Positions 9,333 through 23,790 of a stretch of DNA of 64,000 nt are shown piece by piece; the first letter of the stretch is position 1, and each line of letters starts with the position of its first letter. The notes under the pieces were generated by a model. The model was not told the origin of the DNA and ran no database searches. It was given only the letters and a program-made list of their open reading frames with translations. A program made the position numbers and the translations under genes. The stretch comes from Haliangium sp963772315 (lineage in GTDB: Bacteria > Myxococcota_A > Polyangia > Haliangiales > Haliangiaceae). The stretch covers positions 2,604,001 to 2,668,000 of the forward strand of contig CAVYWJ010000004.1 in the NCBI GenBank assembly GCA_963772315.1, read 5' to 3'.

Positions 9333-9592
9333 TGGTGCTCCGGGCAGGGGGCGGTTGTGGTCCACGGGGACGTGTGAGCCGGGCTGTGGCTCGGCTTCGC
9401 CTGCGAAATATTCTGATCTCCCCGTGTGTGCCTAAGAAAAACTCTTAGTTCGGACCGTGCGTATCTCACAGAAATGCACTTTTTTATCGAGTCACCCTTG
9501 CGCGGTGGCGGCTTCGTTGTCATTTAAAAACGTCTGTGGGGCGGTCGAGTGACACGCCTACGTTGGATGTAACCGTACAGGAGGAAATCGAG
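9333..9592 (+). other. AT-richer leader of the 9593 operon
   Basis: This 260-base gap is much richer in A+T than its surroundings. It contains the inverted repeat CTAAGA-AAAAC-TCTTAG (about 9432-9448), a T6 run near 9480, and ATTTAAAA shortly before the operon. A convincing sigma-70 promoter with both boxes was not found. The strong site ACAGGAGG near 9577-9584 serves the ATG at 9593. The region most likely carries the promoter of the unknown gene plus endonuclease V. Confidence 0.4.
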
Positions 9593-10426
9593 ATGGCGAA
9601 GATGAGTATCCAGGTGCAGAATCGCCGTGCCAAGGCCGGCTACGTGGTGAGCTCGGTGACCGAGAATCGCGACGTGGTGACGCAGGGGCTTCTGGTCCAC
9701 AATGCGTATCTGCCGGCGGAGCTGCGCATCGGCGAGGAGACCGTGCGCATGTTCCTCGAGTGGCTGGCCAACACCATGCGTTTCAAGACCGATGCCATGC
9801 TGGCGTCCGAGACCGAGTACGTGAACGAGCAGGCCGATGATCCGCCGGTGCGCGCGCGCCGCGACGCCGCGATGCCGGTGCTGAGCCTGTGCATGTCGCA
9901 GACGCGCAACCAGGTGGGTGCGGTGCTCGGCGACACCGGCATCATCAGCTATGGCCTGCGCGATGCCGTGCCGCGAGCGCCGGTCGAGCTCGCGAATTAT
10001 GCGGCCGCCGTGGCCGGGCTCCTGCGCAGGCATCCGCGCATCGAGGCCAGCAGCGTCGTCGGCCCGTTCGACACCGCCGTGCTGGCCAGCGCCGTGGATG
10101 CAGCGCTGGCGCCGCTCGCCAGCGCCCTGGACGAGCTGGTGATCGAGCAGCGCCAGCTGCAGGGCGCCATGCTCCGCCGTGATGCGATCGTGGGCGAGTG
10201 GCGCGAGGTCTACACCAACGGCTCGGCCGCGTTCTCGTACCTGTCGTGCATGGCCGGTCAGACCGAGCTGGCCCGCCGGGTGCGGCCGGCCCGCCGCAGC
10301 CGCGGCAACGACGGCAATCCGGGCGACGACGTCTCGCCCGAGCTGCCCGCCAACGACGGCGAGCCGGCTGGCGAGGCCCCGGTCGTCACCCCCGGGCCGG
10401 TCGTGGCCGGCGCCAGGAGCGAGTGA
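9593..10426 (+). CDS. hypothetical protein, coupled to endonuclease V
   Basis: I do not recognise this 277-residue protein. A strong ribosome site (AGGAGG) sets the start at 9593 rather than the longer frame. The protein is soluble and mostly helical by composition. Notable segments are MSIQVQNRRAKAGYVVSSV, a DDPPVRARRDA patch, and a helical C-terminal half (ALDELVIEQRQLQGAMLRRD), followed by a Pro/Asn/Asp/Gly-rich disordered tail from about residue 235. No signal peptide, membrane helix or catalytic motif is visible. Its stop overlaps the GTG start of endonuclease V (GTGA), so the two are co-translated, and a role linked to nucleic-acid repair is possible but unproven. Confidence 0.7.
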   Translation: MAKMSIQVQNRRAKAGYVVSSVTENRDVVTQGLLVHNAYLPAELRIGEETVRMFLEWLANTMRFKTDAMLASETEYVNEQADDPPVRARRDAAMPVLSLCMSQTRNQVGAVLGDTGIISYGLRDAVPRAPVELANYAAAVAGLLRRHPRIEASSVVGPFDTAVLASAVDAALAPLASALDELVIEQRQLQGAMLRRDAIVGEWREVYTNGSAAFSYLSCMAGQTELARRVRPARRSRGNDGNPGDDVSPELPANDGEPAGEAPVVTPGPVVAGARSE

Positions 10427-11115
10427 GCCTGGTCTGTGTAGATGTCGATTACCGGGCGAGCCGCGTGGTGACTGCCGCGCTGGCCTTCGAAGCCTGGGAG
10501 AGCGACACTGCCTCGTTCGAGGTGGTCTCGTGCTCGGACGAGGTGCCGGCCGAGTACGTGCCGGGTAGCTTCTACGAGCGCGAGCAGCCGTACATCTTGA
10601 CCGGACTGGCCGGGCTCGCGCGTGTTGCCGGGCTCGGCGGGCTCGCGCAGGTCGCCGGGCCGGCCGGGCTCGCGGGTGTTGCCGTGCCCGGCGGGCTCGC
10701 GCAAGCCGCAGGGCCGGCCGGGCTCGCGCAGGCCGCGGGGCTGGCCGGGCTCGGTGAGTCTGCGGAGCTGCCCGAGGCCGCGCCGGCGCGCGCGGTCATC
10801 ATCGACGGGTACGTTTGGCTCGGCGCGGGGCGGCCGGGGCTGGGCGCGCATCTGTACGAGGCGCTGGGGCAGCGCATCGCGGTGGTGGGCGTGGCCAAGC
10901 GGCGGTTTCACGGGGCCGGGGACGCGGTGCCGGTCCTGCGCGGGACCAGCCAGGTGCCGCTGTTCGTCACCGCGGTCGGAATCGACCTGGTCGAGGCGGC
11001 CGACGGCGTGAGACGCATGCACGGCGCGCACCGGATCCCGACCCTGCTCAAGCGAGTCGATCGGCTGTCGCGCGATGGTCGTGACGCGCACGACAGCGCA
11101 GCCGGCAGACGTTGA
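10423..11115 (+). CDS. nfi: endonuclease V with a Gly/Leu/Ala repeat insert
   Basis: This 230-residue protein starts at a GTG overlapping the preceding stop. It fits endonuclease V, which cuts DNA or RNA near deaminated bases such as inosine. Landmarks are CVDVDYRA (first catalytic Asp), VPGSFYEREQPYIL (catalytic Glu), VIIDGYVWLG (third acidic residue), GLGAHLYEAL, GVAKRRFHG (Lys) and the end IPTLLKRVDRLSR. Between the Glu and Asp motifs lies a ~50-residue insert of GLAxxAG-type repeats, coded by a 24-27-bp GC-rich tandem repeat at about 10600-10755. Ordinary family members lack it. The repeats keep frame, so the enzyme may still fold with a loop extension. Confidence 0.8.
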   Translation: MSLVCVDVDYRASRVVTAALAFEAWESDTASFEVVSCSDEVPAEYVPGSFYEREQPYILTGLAGLARVAGLGGLAQVAGPAGLAGVAVPGGLAQAAGPAGLAQAAGLAGLGESAELPEAAPARAVIIDGYVWLGAGRPGLGAHLYEALGQRIAVVGVAKRRFHGAGDAVPVLRGTSQVPLFVTAVGIDLVEAADGVRRMHGAHRIPTLLKRVDRLSRDGRDAHDSAAGRR

Positions 11116-11127
11116 CGCGGGCGCCGC

Positions 11128-12117
<990 letters not shown>

Positions 12118-12232
12118 GCCTCTATTCTGCGCCAGGCTCGCGCGAGGCGCGATGAGGTGGCGCGACGTGCCACGAGGCAGCCCGGAGAGGATGCCCGGAG
12201 AGGATGCCCGGAGAGCGTGGGCGGCGCGTAAG

Positions 12233-12247
12233 AGTTCCTTAAGAACT
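12233..12247. promoter_or_regulatory. inverted repeat upstream of dioxygenase gene
   Basis: AGTTC-CTTAA-GAACT is a perfect 5-bp inverted repeat 18 bases before the ATG at 12266, in the divergent gap with the decayed regulator. It could be an operator overlapping the promoter or ribosome site. Just upstream, CCCGGAGAGGATG-type sequence is repeated three times (about 12180-12215). No clear -35/-10 pair was seen. Confidence 0.25.
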
Positions 12248-12265
12248 GGGTGCTAAAGTGACAGC

Positions 12266-13186
12266 ATGGCAATCTACAGAGACTCCAGGAAGGATCCTTC
12301 GCCAGCGCTCTTCACGCGGCGGACCGTTCTCCAGGGTTTCGGCACGGCGCTGGCGGCCGCACCCCTGGTCCACCTGATCGGCTGCTCGTCGGACGACGCG
12401 AGCGGGCCCGACGCCGGCAATGGCGCGGACGCGGGCAACGATGCCGCCGGGCCGGACTCCGGGGCGGAAACCGGCTGGGCCACCGGGGGCACCGCGGCGA
12501 TGTCGGGTGACTATCCCGATCCGTTCACCGACGACCCGGGCCCGGTGTGCGTGCTGACGTGCGCGCAGATCCTGGGCCCGTGCTACGCGGCCACGATGGT
12601 GAGGAAGGACATCAGCGAGGGCGAGCCCGGGCTGCCCATGCGCCTGGCGCTGCGCGTGGTCAACGAGGCGTGCAAGCCGATCGAGGGCGCCGAGGTCGAT
12701 ATCTGGCACACGATGCCGGACGGGCACTACTCGGCCGAGGACGCGGATCCGTTCTGCACCGGCGACGACGCGCACGCGGAGAGCGGCAGGTTCTTCCGCG
12801 GCGTGCAGGTGACAGACGCGAACGGGCGGGTCGACTTCGACTCCTGCTTCCCGGGCTGGTACAGCGGCAGGACGCTCCACATCCACTTCACCATCCGCAT
12901 CGGCCAGGACGAGTACGTGACGTCGCAGCTCTACTTCGATGACTCGCTCGGCGAAGAGATCGTGGGCACGCAGCCGATCTACAAGGACCGCGGCGAGCGC
13001 GACACGACCAACACCACCGACCTGGCCATCGCGGCGGACGCGATCGGCGATTACATCCTGACCGGCGAGCAGATGCCGGACGGCGCGCTGCTGGCCTGGA
13101 AGACGCTGGTCATCCGCTCATCGCTCGACACCGCGCTGTGCGACGCGCCGGGCGGCGCCGGCGGTCCGCCTCCTGCCGGCGGCTGA
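12266..13186 (+). CDS. exported lipoprotein intradiol ring-cleavage dioxygenase
   Basis: This 306-residue protein has a twin-arginine-like signal (TRRTVLQGF) ending in lipobox LIGC (Cys40), then an Asp/Ala/Gly linker to about residue 85. The rest resembles the protocatechuate/catechol intradiol dioxygenase fold: LRVVNEACKPIEGAEVDIWH, DGHYSAED, GRFFRGVQVTDANGRVDF, CFPGWYSGRTLHIHF. The expected Fe(III) ligands are two tyrosines (HYSAED and GWYSGR) and two histidines (LHIHF). Intradiol enzymes open catechol rings with oxygen. A membrane-anchored exported form suggests action on phenolic compounds outside the cytoplasm; the substrate is not inferable. Tat export would deliver it folded with iron. 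Confidence 0.85.
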   Translation: MAIYRDSRKDPSPALFTRRTVLQGFGTALAAAPLVHLIGCSSDDASGPDAGNGADAGNDAAGPDSGAETGWATGGTAAMSGDYPDPFTDDPGPVCVLTCAQILGPCYAATMVRKDISEGEPGLPMRLALRVVNEACKPIEGAEVDIWHTMPDGHYSAEDADPFCTGDDAHAESGRFFRGVQVTDANGRVDFDSCFPGWYSGRTLHIHFTIRIGQDEYVTSQLYFDDSLGEEIVGTQPIYKDRGERDTTNTTDLAIAADAIGDYILTGEQMPDGALLAWKTLVIRSSLDTALCDAPGGAGGPPPAGG

Positions 13187-13221
13187 GCACGGCACGCGAC
13201 GCGCGCGGGGCAGCTCAGCGC

Positions 13222-13363
13222 CCGGACGCGTGGCCTCGGGCGCTTGGACGCGTGGCCTCGGGCGCTCGGACGCGTGGCCTCACACGCTCGGGCGCGTGGC
13301 CTCACGCGTGGCCTCACACGCTCGGGCGCGTGGCCGTGGCCTCGGGCGCTCGGACGCGTGGCC

Positions 13364-13384
<21 letters not shown>
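13222..13384. repeat. ~20-bp GC-rich tandem repeats overlapping the thioesterase 3' end
   Basis: A unit close to CGGACGCGTGGCCTCGGGCGCT recurs eight or nine times with variation (CACACGCTCGG, CACGCGCTCGG). The array begins about 35 bases after the dioxygenase stop and runs into the last few codons of the convergent thioesterase (stop 13364). There are no unique spacers. It resembles a degenerating minisatellite. Confidence 0.75.
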
Positions 13385-15931
<2,547 letters not shown>

Positions 15932-16414
15932 CAGGCGAAGAATCTCGCACGGGTGCGTGCGTTGCGCAATCGCCTGCGCACGCCCGGCCAGGGCGGCGCC
16001 CGACGCGTGACGGCGACGTGTGGTCGGCGCGCTAGGACTGCAGGCCAGAAGTCATTCCCCGGTTGCGGGGAGGGGGAGCGTGAGCGCGTTCGGGCGGACG
16101 CGCCGCCCAACATCGCGCACCTGCTCGACAACCGGCAGAGGTTCGGGGGAGCGTGAGCGAGTTCGGGCGGACGCGCCGCCAGGCCGGCGGACCTGCGGTC
16201 CGGCGGCCACCGGCGCTCGGTGCTTCGTTAGCATCCTCGCCCCTTGGGCGAGGAGCACTACGCAACGCCGCCCGAACCCGCCCACGCTCCCCCTCATTTC
16301 GATCTGGGGAGCTACCTCTGGAACGTCGTGCGAGCACCTTGCAGGGGCACGGTGAGATCTGGGGAGGGCACGGGTATACTGCGGCGGGGAATCGCGCTTC
16401 TCATCCAGTGACCC
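15932..16414. repeat. gene-free region with repeats related to the 4.0-kb element
   Basis: This 480-base divergent gap holds two direct copies of GGGGAGCGTGAGCGNGTTCG plus GGCGGACGCGCCGCC (about 16072-16106 and 16148-16183). An oppositely oriented copy lies at 16235-16315: an 8-bp hairpin (CCTCGCCC-CTT-GGGCGAGG), then AACGCCGCCCGAACCCG, CCCACGCTCCCCCTC and GGGGAGCTACC. The hairpin and flanks match 4002-4090. Promoters for plsX (minus) and trkH (plus) must also lie here, but I could not identify them. Confidence 0.65.
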
Positions 16415-18491
16415 GTGGCCTCTCGACCCGAAACCGCCAAGCTCCAGCCGGGCAGCGCCGTGAGCCCGCTCCTGGCCGAGGCCAGCGGTGCCCTGGCAGC
16501 GGCGGCGCCGGCGCCGATCGCGGTGATGGGCTGGCTCCCGCAAGGGCTGGTTTGGCCGGCGCTGCCGTGGAGCTCGATGGCCGCGATCGGAGCGTCGCTG
16601 TGTCTGGCGGTGAGCAGCGTGCTGATCGGGCGCACGGTCAACGTGGGCCGGTGGCTGGCCGTGCTCGGGATTGGCAGCGGGGTGGCCGCCGCGTTCGAAC
16701 TGCTGGTGGCCTCGCCGCTGCTGACGCTGGGGGTGCTGATCGGCGCGATCCTGGCCGTGGCCCGGCTGTGGGCGTCGCGCACGCTGTTCGGCCGCCTGCT
16801 CGACCTGGCGCATCCGTCGACCGACGTGGCGCGCGCGCGCGGGGCCTCGGTCGCGGCCACGGCGCTGTGGCTGGCGATCAGCCTGGGCGGTCAGGCGCCG
16901 GAGGTGATGAGCCAGGTGATCATGGGGGCGTCGTTCCTGACGGCAGGCGCGCTGACCGGGCGCTGGCTGGTGCGGGAATGGCCGGTGCGACCGCAGCGCA
17001 GGCGGGTGATGGCGGCGGTGGGCGTGCTCGCGGTGCTGGCGGTGATCGCGGTGAGCATCGAGGGCGGGATCCGGCTCGATGCGCTGGTGCTGGTGCCGGC
17101 CGCAGCCATGTTCGTGTTGCCAGTGATCACGCGGCAGGGGCTCGGACGCGTGGACTGGTGGGAGCCGGTGCTCGGGCATCCGGCGCGCTTCCTGGTGGTG
17201 ACGTTCGCGGCGCTGTGCCTGATCGGCACGATGGTACTGGCGCTGCCGGTGAGCGCGGTCTCGGGCCGGGGCATCGAGCTGATCGACGCCGCGTTCACGG
17301 CCGTGAGCGCGGTCTGCGTCACCGGGCTCACGGTGCTGGACACGCCCACGGTGTTCAGCGCCTTCGGCCAGGTCGCGATCTTGATCCTCATCCAGCTCGG
17401 CGGGCTGGGGATCATGACGTTCTCGACCGCGGCCATGCGCTTCTTCGGCCGGCGCATGAGCCTGCGCTACGAGGGCATGGTGGCGAGCATGATGAGCGCG
17501 CAGGATCGCAGCCGGCTGCACGTGGCGGCCCGGCAGCTGCTGGTGTTCACGGCGGTCACCGAGGGCATCGGGGCGCTGCTCCTGGCGGCGCTGTTCTGGG
17601 AAGCGGAGCGCCGGTGGGCGAGGCGCTGTGGCAGGGGCTGTTCACGTCGATCTCGGCCTTCTGCAACGCGGGCTTCGCGCTGCGCAGCGACAACCTGTTG
17701 AGCTTTCAGGCCGAGCCCGCGGTGCTGCATGTGGTCGCGCTGCTGATCACCGCGGGTAGCCTGTCGCCGGTGGCGGTGGCGGCGCTGCCGGTGCTGGTCA
17801 CGGGGCCGCGCGCGCGGGTGAGCGTGCAGGTCAAGCTTGGCCTGGTGACCACGGCCATCCTGCTGGTGGCAGGCACCGCGCTGATCCTGGCGATGGAGTG
17901 GAACAACACGCTGGCGAGCCTGTCGATCGGTGATCGCATCCACAACGCGTGGTTCCAGTCGGTGACGCTGCGGACGGCCGGGTTCAACTCGATCGATCTC
18001 ACCGCGCTCAGGCCCGAGACGCTGTCGGTGATGATGATCGGGATGTTCATCGGCGGGAACCCGGGCGGCACGGCCGGCGGGCTCAAGACCGTGACCGCCG
18101 CGCTCCTGTTCCTGGCCGTGGTGGCCGCGATCCGCGGTCGCGCCAACGCCGCGGCCTTTGGCCGGCGCATCACGCACAAGTCAGTGTACCGGGCCGCGGC
18201 GATCGCGACCGTGGGCATGGTGGCGGCGCTGGGCGCGCTGGTGGCGCTGCAGATCACGCAGCCCATGTCGTCGCGGCTGGCGATCTTCGAGGTGGTGTCT
18301 GCGCTGGCGACCGTGGGCCTGACCATCGGGGCCACGCCGCTGCTCGACGGCGTGGGCAAGGTGATCGTCATGGTGTGCATGTTCGTGGGTCGCATCGGGC
18401 CGCTGACCTTGTTCATGTTCTTGCACAAGCAGGTGGACCGCCCGCTCTGGCTGCGCCCGGAAGAAGACGTTGAACGTCGGATGAAACAACC

Positions 18492-18495
<4 letters not shown>
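16415..18495 (+). CDS. trkH: TrkH/KtrB-family potassium transporter (one frameshift)
   Basis: This is the membrane subunit of a Trk/Ktr potassium uptake system, with about 690 residues if the break is repaired. The proposed start is GTG 16415. After a hydrophobic N-terminal extension, the four pore loops can be read: AVCVTGLTVLD, AFCNAGFAL, TLRTAGFNSID and ALATVGLTIG, each with the filter glycine. FIGGNPGGTAGGLKT and GRIGPLTLFMFL are also family signatures. The frame shifts once near 17600: FWEAE in frame one, then APVGEALWQGLFTSIS in frame three. The downstream part is clean and overlaps trkA. A sequence error is the simplest reading. TrkH works with the TrkA ring encoded next. Confidence 0.85.
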
Positions 18496-19147
<652 letters not shown>

Positions 19148-19151
<4 letters not shown>

Positions 19152-20107
19152 AGCTGCGGCGCGATCTCCTGCTCAGCGTCGGCGCCCTGGTCGGGTTCAA
19201 CCTGCTGGTGGCGCTGTCGACCGTGGGCCTGCTGTCGCGCATGAGCCCGGCGATCGAGCGGATCGTGCAGGCCAACGTGGTCTCGATCGAGGCGACCGGG
19301 GAGATGCTGCGGCTGCTGGCCATGGCCGGGGGCGCGCCGCTCGGCGCGGTGCAGCAGGAGCAGTTTGGCGCGGCCCTGCAGCGGGCCCAGAACAACATCA
19401 CGGAGCCGGACGAGCTCGCGGTGGTGACGCGCATCCGCGCGCGTCACGAGGCGGCGCTCGCGGGTGAAGTCGCCGCGCGCCAGGTTGTGATCGTCGCGCT
19501 GGGGGAGCTGGTGGCCACCAACCGCGACGCGATGATCGCCGAGGACCGGCGGGCCCAGCGCATGGGCACGGCCGGGGCCTGGTCCGCGGTGTTCATCGCA
19601 GTGCTCGGCTTCCTGGTCAGCTTGATCGTGATCCGGCGGCTCAGGCGCTCGATCGTGGAGCCGCTGGCCGAGCTCTACGCGACGCTGGAGGCCGCGCGCA
19701 AAGGCGATCGCTTCCGGCGCTGCACGGGTCTGGCCACGCCGCCCGAGATCAGGCGCATCTTCCAAGCCGTCAACGAGATGCTCGACGAGCAGGAGCGCAA
19801 GCGCGGGCGCGACAGCAACATGAGCGCACGTCGGGCGCTGGAGCACCTGCTGGAGGAGCAGCGGCAGCCGGCGTTCGTGGTCGATGGAGGCGGGCAGCTG
19901 GTCGCCGCGAACCGGCGCGGGCTGGAGCAGCTGGAGTCGGAGCAGGGCGAGGCGCTGCGCCAGCAGCTGGCGCGCGTGCCGGTCGACCCCGACGGGGATC
20001 GCGGTGCGCTCGACAGCGTGCAGCTCGGCGACGGCGAGGGCTGGTACTGCGAGCTCGCGCGTCGGCGCGGCGCGAGCGAGGTCGAGGCGGGGGAGGGCTC
20101 GTCGTAG
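19148..20107 (+). CDS. membrane HAMP/PAS-like sensor without kinase domain
   Basis: This 319-residue protein has a first membrane helix (LLLSVGALVGFNLLVALS), a ~120-residue helical periplasmic region, a second helix (AVFIAVLGFLVSLIVI), and a HAMP-like linker (RRLRRSIVEPLAELYATLEAARKGD). A coiled segment follows, then a short PAS-like part starting QRQPAFVVDGGGQLVAANR. It stops there: no HisKA, ATPase, GGDEF or methyl-accepting domain follows. It is translationally coupled to trkA, so it may sense or tune potassium transport by direct contact. The truncated look could also mean a lost output domain. Confidence 0.65.
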
Positions 20108-20153
20108 CTGCTCGTGACGGCGGCGCACGGCGCGCCGGGCCGGCGCGGGGCGC

Positions 20154-21295
<1,142 letters not shown>

Positions 21296-21299
<4 letters not shown>

Positions 21300-21559
21300 G
21301 CGCCCAGCCAGCCCAGCAGACCGGCCACGACCAGCACGCCGGCCACGCCGATCGCGAGCACGAACAAGACGATCGCGCGCGCCAGCGCGCCCTGGGTCTC
21401 GGCCTGCATGCCGGTCCACATGCCAAAGCAGGCAGGGAGCATGCCGGCGGCCGCGATGACGGCGCCGGTGATGGGCTGGCCGGCGATCCCGGCCACCAGG
21501 CCGACAAGGATGCAAGCCAGGGCGGCGATCTGGGGTGGCTTGGAGTTCGGGGCGCTCAT
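21296..21559 (-). CDS. small two-to-three-helix membrane protein
   Basis: This 87-residue protein is almost entirely hydrophobic: helices around IAALACILVGLVAGIAG, ITGAVIAAAGMLPACFG and AIVLFVLAIGVAGVLVVAG, with a short polar start (MSAPNSKPPQ). The function is not recognised. Its stop overlaps the apbE start by four bases, so the two are co-translated. A role as an assembly or redox-membrane partner of the ApbE-flavinylated system is conceivable but only from context. Confidence 0.65.
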
Positions 21560-21716
21560 GATGAGACGGTGAGGATAGCACTGGCACGGAGATACGGACG
21601 AGCGCCGTGCTCGGGCATTCAGCGCGAACGCGGGTTCGGACCGGGATCGCGGCAGGGCCCGGCCGGCAGCGCGGCTACGGGCGGGCGAGCAGTGGCGCGG
21701 GTTCAGCGCCGACGAT

Positions 21717-21971
21717 TCAGGATTCCGAGTACGTGCGCAGCTGCTCGCGCATGACGGCGTCGGTCAGCGCGTTCTGCACGGCCTCGACCAGGCAGTCGGA
21801 GAGGATCAGCATCATCTCGTCGGTGCCCTTGTCGTTGACGATCTTGTTCAGGAGCTGCCGGGCCTCGCGACTGTCGTCGTCCTTCAGGAACTCGCGGCAC
21901 ATGTCCAGGTCGAGGTCGCCTTGGAAATCGAGAATCAGGTTCTTGCGCAGGTAGTCGATGAGCTGGTTCAC
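21717..21971 (-). CDS. small acidic hypothetical protein
   Basis: This 84-residue soluble protein is rich in Asp/Glu and Leu (MNQLIDYLRKNLILDFQGD, then DLDMCREFLKDDDS). It looks all-helical, and the C-terminal half (MMLILSDCLVEAVQNALTD) is amphipathic. No domain is recognised. It is monocistronic, divergent from the glycosyltransferase at 22109. Size and charge would suit an adaptor or regulatory subunit, but that is speculation. The frame is preferred over the longer Arg/Pro-rich overlapping frame because its composition is protein-like. Confidence 0.6.
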   Translation of the reverse strand: MNQLIDYLRKNLILDFQGDLDLDMCREFLKDDDSREARQLLNKIVNDKGTDEMMLILSDCLVEAVQNALTDAVMREQLRTYSES

Positions 21972-22108
21972 GGTTCATTACTCCCTGATGCCGGCAACGG
22001 CGACATCGACAAGGCGACCGGTGCGTTGAGGCACCGCCCGTCGCGGGTTAGTATCTCAAGACTCATAGTAATTCAAGGAATCGTGCCACGTTCCGTAGCG
22101 ACACGCTC

Positions 22109-23746
22109 ATGCCTCGCATCCTCTTGACCGGCTTCTTCTCGATCCCTGCGCCCAACCGCGCCGGCGTGCAGCTGCGCCATGTGGTGCGGGCCCTGGCAGC
22201 GCATCACGAGGTCGATGTGCTGGTCGTGCGCGAGCCCGAGCAGGCCCACGTCGAGCGCCTGGGATCGGCCCGGGTCCTGCGCGTGCCCGTGGTCGAGGAA
22301 GGGCTGCGCGAGCGCGTGGCGTCCTTCCGCCGTGCGCTGCGCCGGCAAGTCGACGGCGCGGACTACGACGTGGTGCACTTCCGCGACGGCTGGAGCGGCA
22401 CCCTGGTGATGGAGCTGCGCGAGCAGCACGGCTATCAGACCGTCTACGACGCGACCCGCGCGCCCCTGGCCGAGCCGCCGCTCATGGACCTCGCGCTCGG
22501 CACCGAGCTGACGCGCGGCGAGGAGGCTTGCCTGACCCAGGCCGATCACGTGCTCGTGCCGACGGAGCTGGCGCAGGCGCACGTGCTCCGGCTGCGCGCC
22601 AAGGGCGTGTACGTGGTGCCGCCCGGCGTCGACGTGGATCTCTTCGACTGGGACGAGCCGCCGCCCGGGCCGCCCACGGTGCTCTACGCCGGCGCGGTCG
22701 AGGCCGGCCGCGGGCTGCGCGTGCTCTTGCGGGCGATGGCCGCGGTGGCCGAGCGCAGCGACGCGCGGCTGGTGATCGCGGGTCGGATCACGAACGCGAC
22801 CGCGACGTCGCTGGCCAGCTCCGCGGCCGAGCTCGGCTTGCAGGATCGCGTCGAGCTGCGCGGCGAGGTGGCCTACGAGGCCATGCCCGAGCTCATCGCG
22901 CAGGCCACGGTGTGCATCGCGCCCTCGGCGGTCGAGGTGAGCGCGCAGCCGATGGCGCTCTTTCCCACCAAGATCCTGGAGTTCATGGCCTGCCGGCGGG
23001 CCGTGATCGCGCCCCGGCGCGGCAGCGCGGGCATGCTGATCGAGCACGGCGTGAGCGGGCTCCTGTTCCAGCCCGGCGACGTCGCCGATCTGGCGCACAA
23101 GATCCTCTCGCTGCTGCATGACGTCGCCACCCGCACGCGGCTGGCCGAGGTCGGCTACCAGCTGGTGCGCGAGCGCCACACGGCCAGCGCCGTGCGCCGG
23201 ACCCTGCGCCAGGCCTACGCCGACATGCAGATCCGCGATACACGGCCGCACCGCACCCTGGCCGAGGAACCGGCGGAATCGGCAGCGCGGGCGGGGCAGG
23301 CCGGCGCGGAGGAGATGGAGGCGGGTATCGCGGCCATGGAGGCGGCGCTGGCGGATCTCAACGAGGCCGAGCGGACCGACCAGATCGAAGTGCCGTATCC
23401 CGGCCTGCCGCCGAGCGGCGGCGATGCCACCGAGGTCGAGCTGATGCAGCTCCAGCCGCGCGGCGAGGTCGAGCCCGTGCGCTCGCCCATGCGCGATACG
23501 AGCCCCGATCCCGGACCGGCGTCCAGGCGCCACTCGAGCAGCCTGGACACGTTCCAGATGCCCGCGCTGGGCCCGCCGGGCCCGGTCGCGGCGAGCGACG
23601 CTGCCACACCGGGGCCGGCGCCGGGCGCGCTGGCCGAGCAGGCCAGCCGCGACTATCGCAGCGTCTCGGGCGAGGTCGAGGTGCGGGCGCCCGCGTCTGG
23701 TCAGACCGAGCCCGATCCCGACAAGCAGACTCGTTCACTGCCGTGA
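22109..23746 (+). CDS. GT4-type glycosyltransferase with long disordered tail
   Basis: This 545-residue protein is a GT-B fold glycosyltransferase for about its first 380 residues. The N-terminal domain has GFFSIPAPNRAGVQLRHVV, an acceptor-side loop typical of GT4. The donor domain has VPPGVDVDLFDW, VLYAGAVEAGRGLRVLLRAM, VIAGRITNA and the nucleotide-sugar motif EVSAQPMALFPTKILEFMACRRAVIA. After YADMQIRD the last ~165 residues are Ala/Glu/Pro-rich and probably disordered, which is unusual for the family. Such enzymes build polysaccharides or glycolipids from activated sugars at the cytoplasmic membrane face. The sugar is unknown. Confidence 0.8.
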   Translation: MPRILLTGFFSIPAPNRAGVQLRHVVRALAAHHEVDVLVVREPEQAHVERLGSARVLRVPVVEEGLRERVASFRRALRRQVDGADYDVVHFRDGWSGTLVMELREQHGYQTVYDATRAPLAEPPLMDLALGTELTRGEEACLTQADHVLVPTELAQAHVLRLRAKGVYVVPPGVDVDLFDWDEPPPGPPTVLYAGAVEAGRGLRVLLRAMAAVAERSDARLVIAGRITNATATSLASSAAELGLQDRVELRGEVAYEAMPELIAQATVCIAPSAVEVSAQPMALFPTKILEFMACRRAVIAPRRGSAGMLIEHGVSGLLFQPGDVADLAHKILSLLHDVATRTRLAEVGYQLVRERHTASAVRRTLRQAYADMQIRDTRPHRTLAEEPAESAARAGQAGAEEMEAGIAAMEAALADLNEAERTDQIEVPYPGLPPSGGDATEVELMQLQPRGEVEPVRSPMRDTSPDPGPASRRHSSSLDTFQMPALGPPGPVAASDAATPGPAPGALAEQASRDYRSVSGEVEVRAPASGQTEPDPDKQTRSLP

Positions 23747-23790
23747 GTGTTCTCCTCGGCAGCTCCAAGGACGCGGTCGACTGATGTAGG

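Noticed and set aside
8874..9377. 167-residue frame of 14-residue repeats on the plus strand (and a 213-residue one on the minus strand)
   Set aside because: A 42-bp tandem repeat keeps any stop-free frame open. There is no ribosome site or signal and both strands are equally open, so I list it only as a repeat.
9432..9448. CTAAGA/TCTTAG hairpin as terminator
   Set aside because: Six-bp AT-rich stem with no directly following T-run; too weak.
16153..16414. N-terminal extension of TrkH
   Set aside because: That frame crosses intergenic repeats and lies in a different register from the TrkH start.
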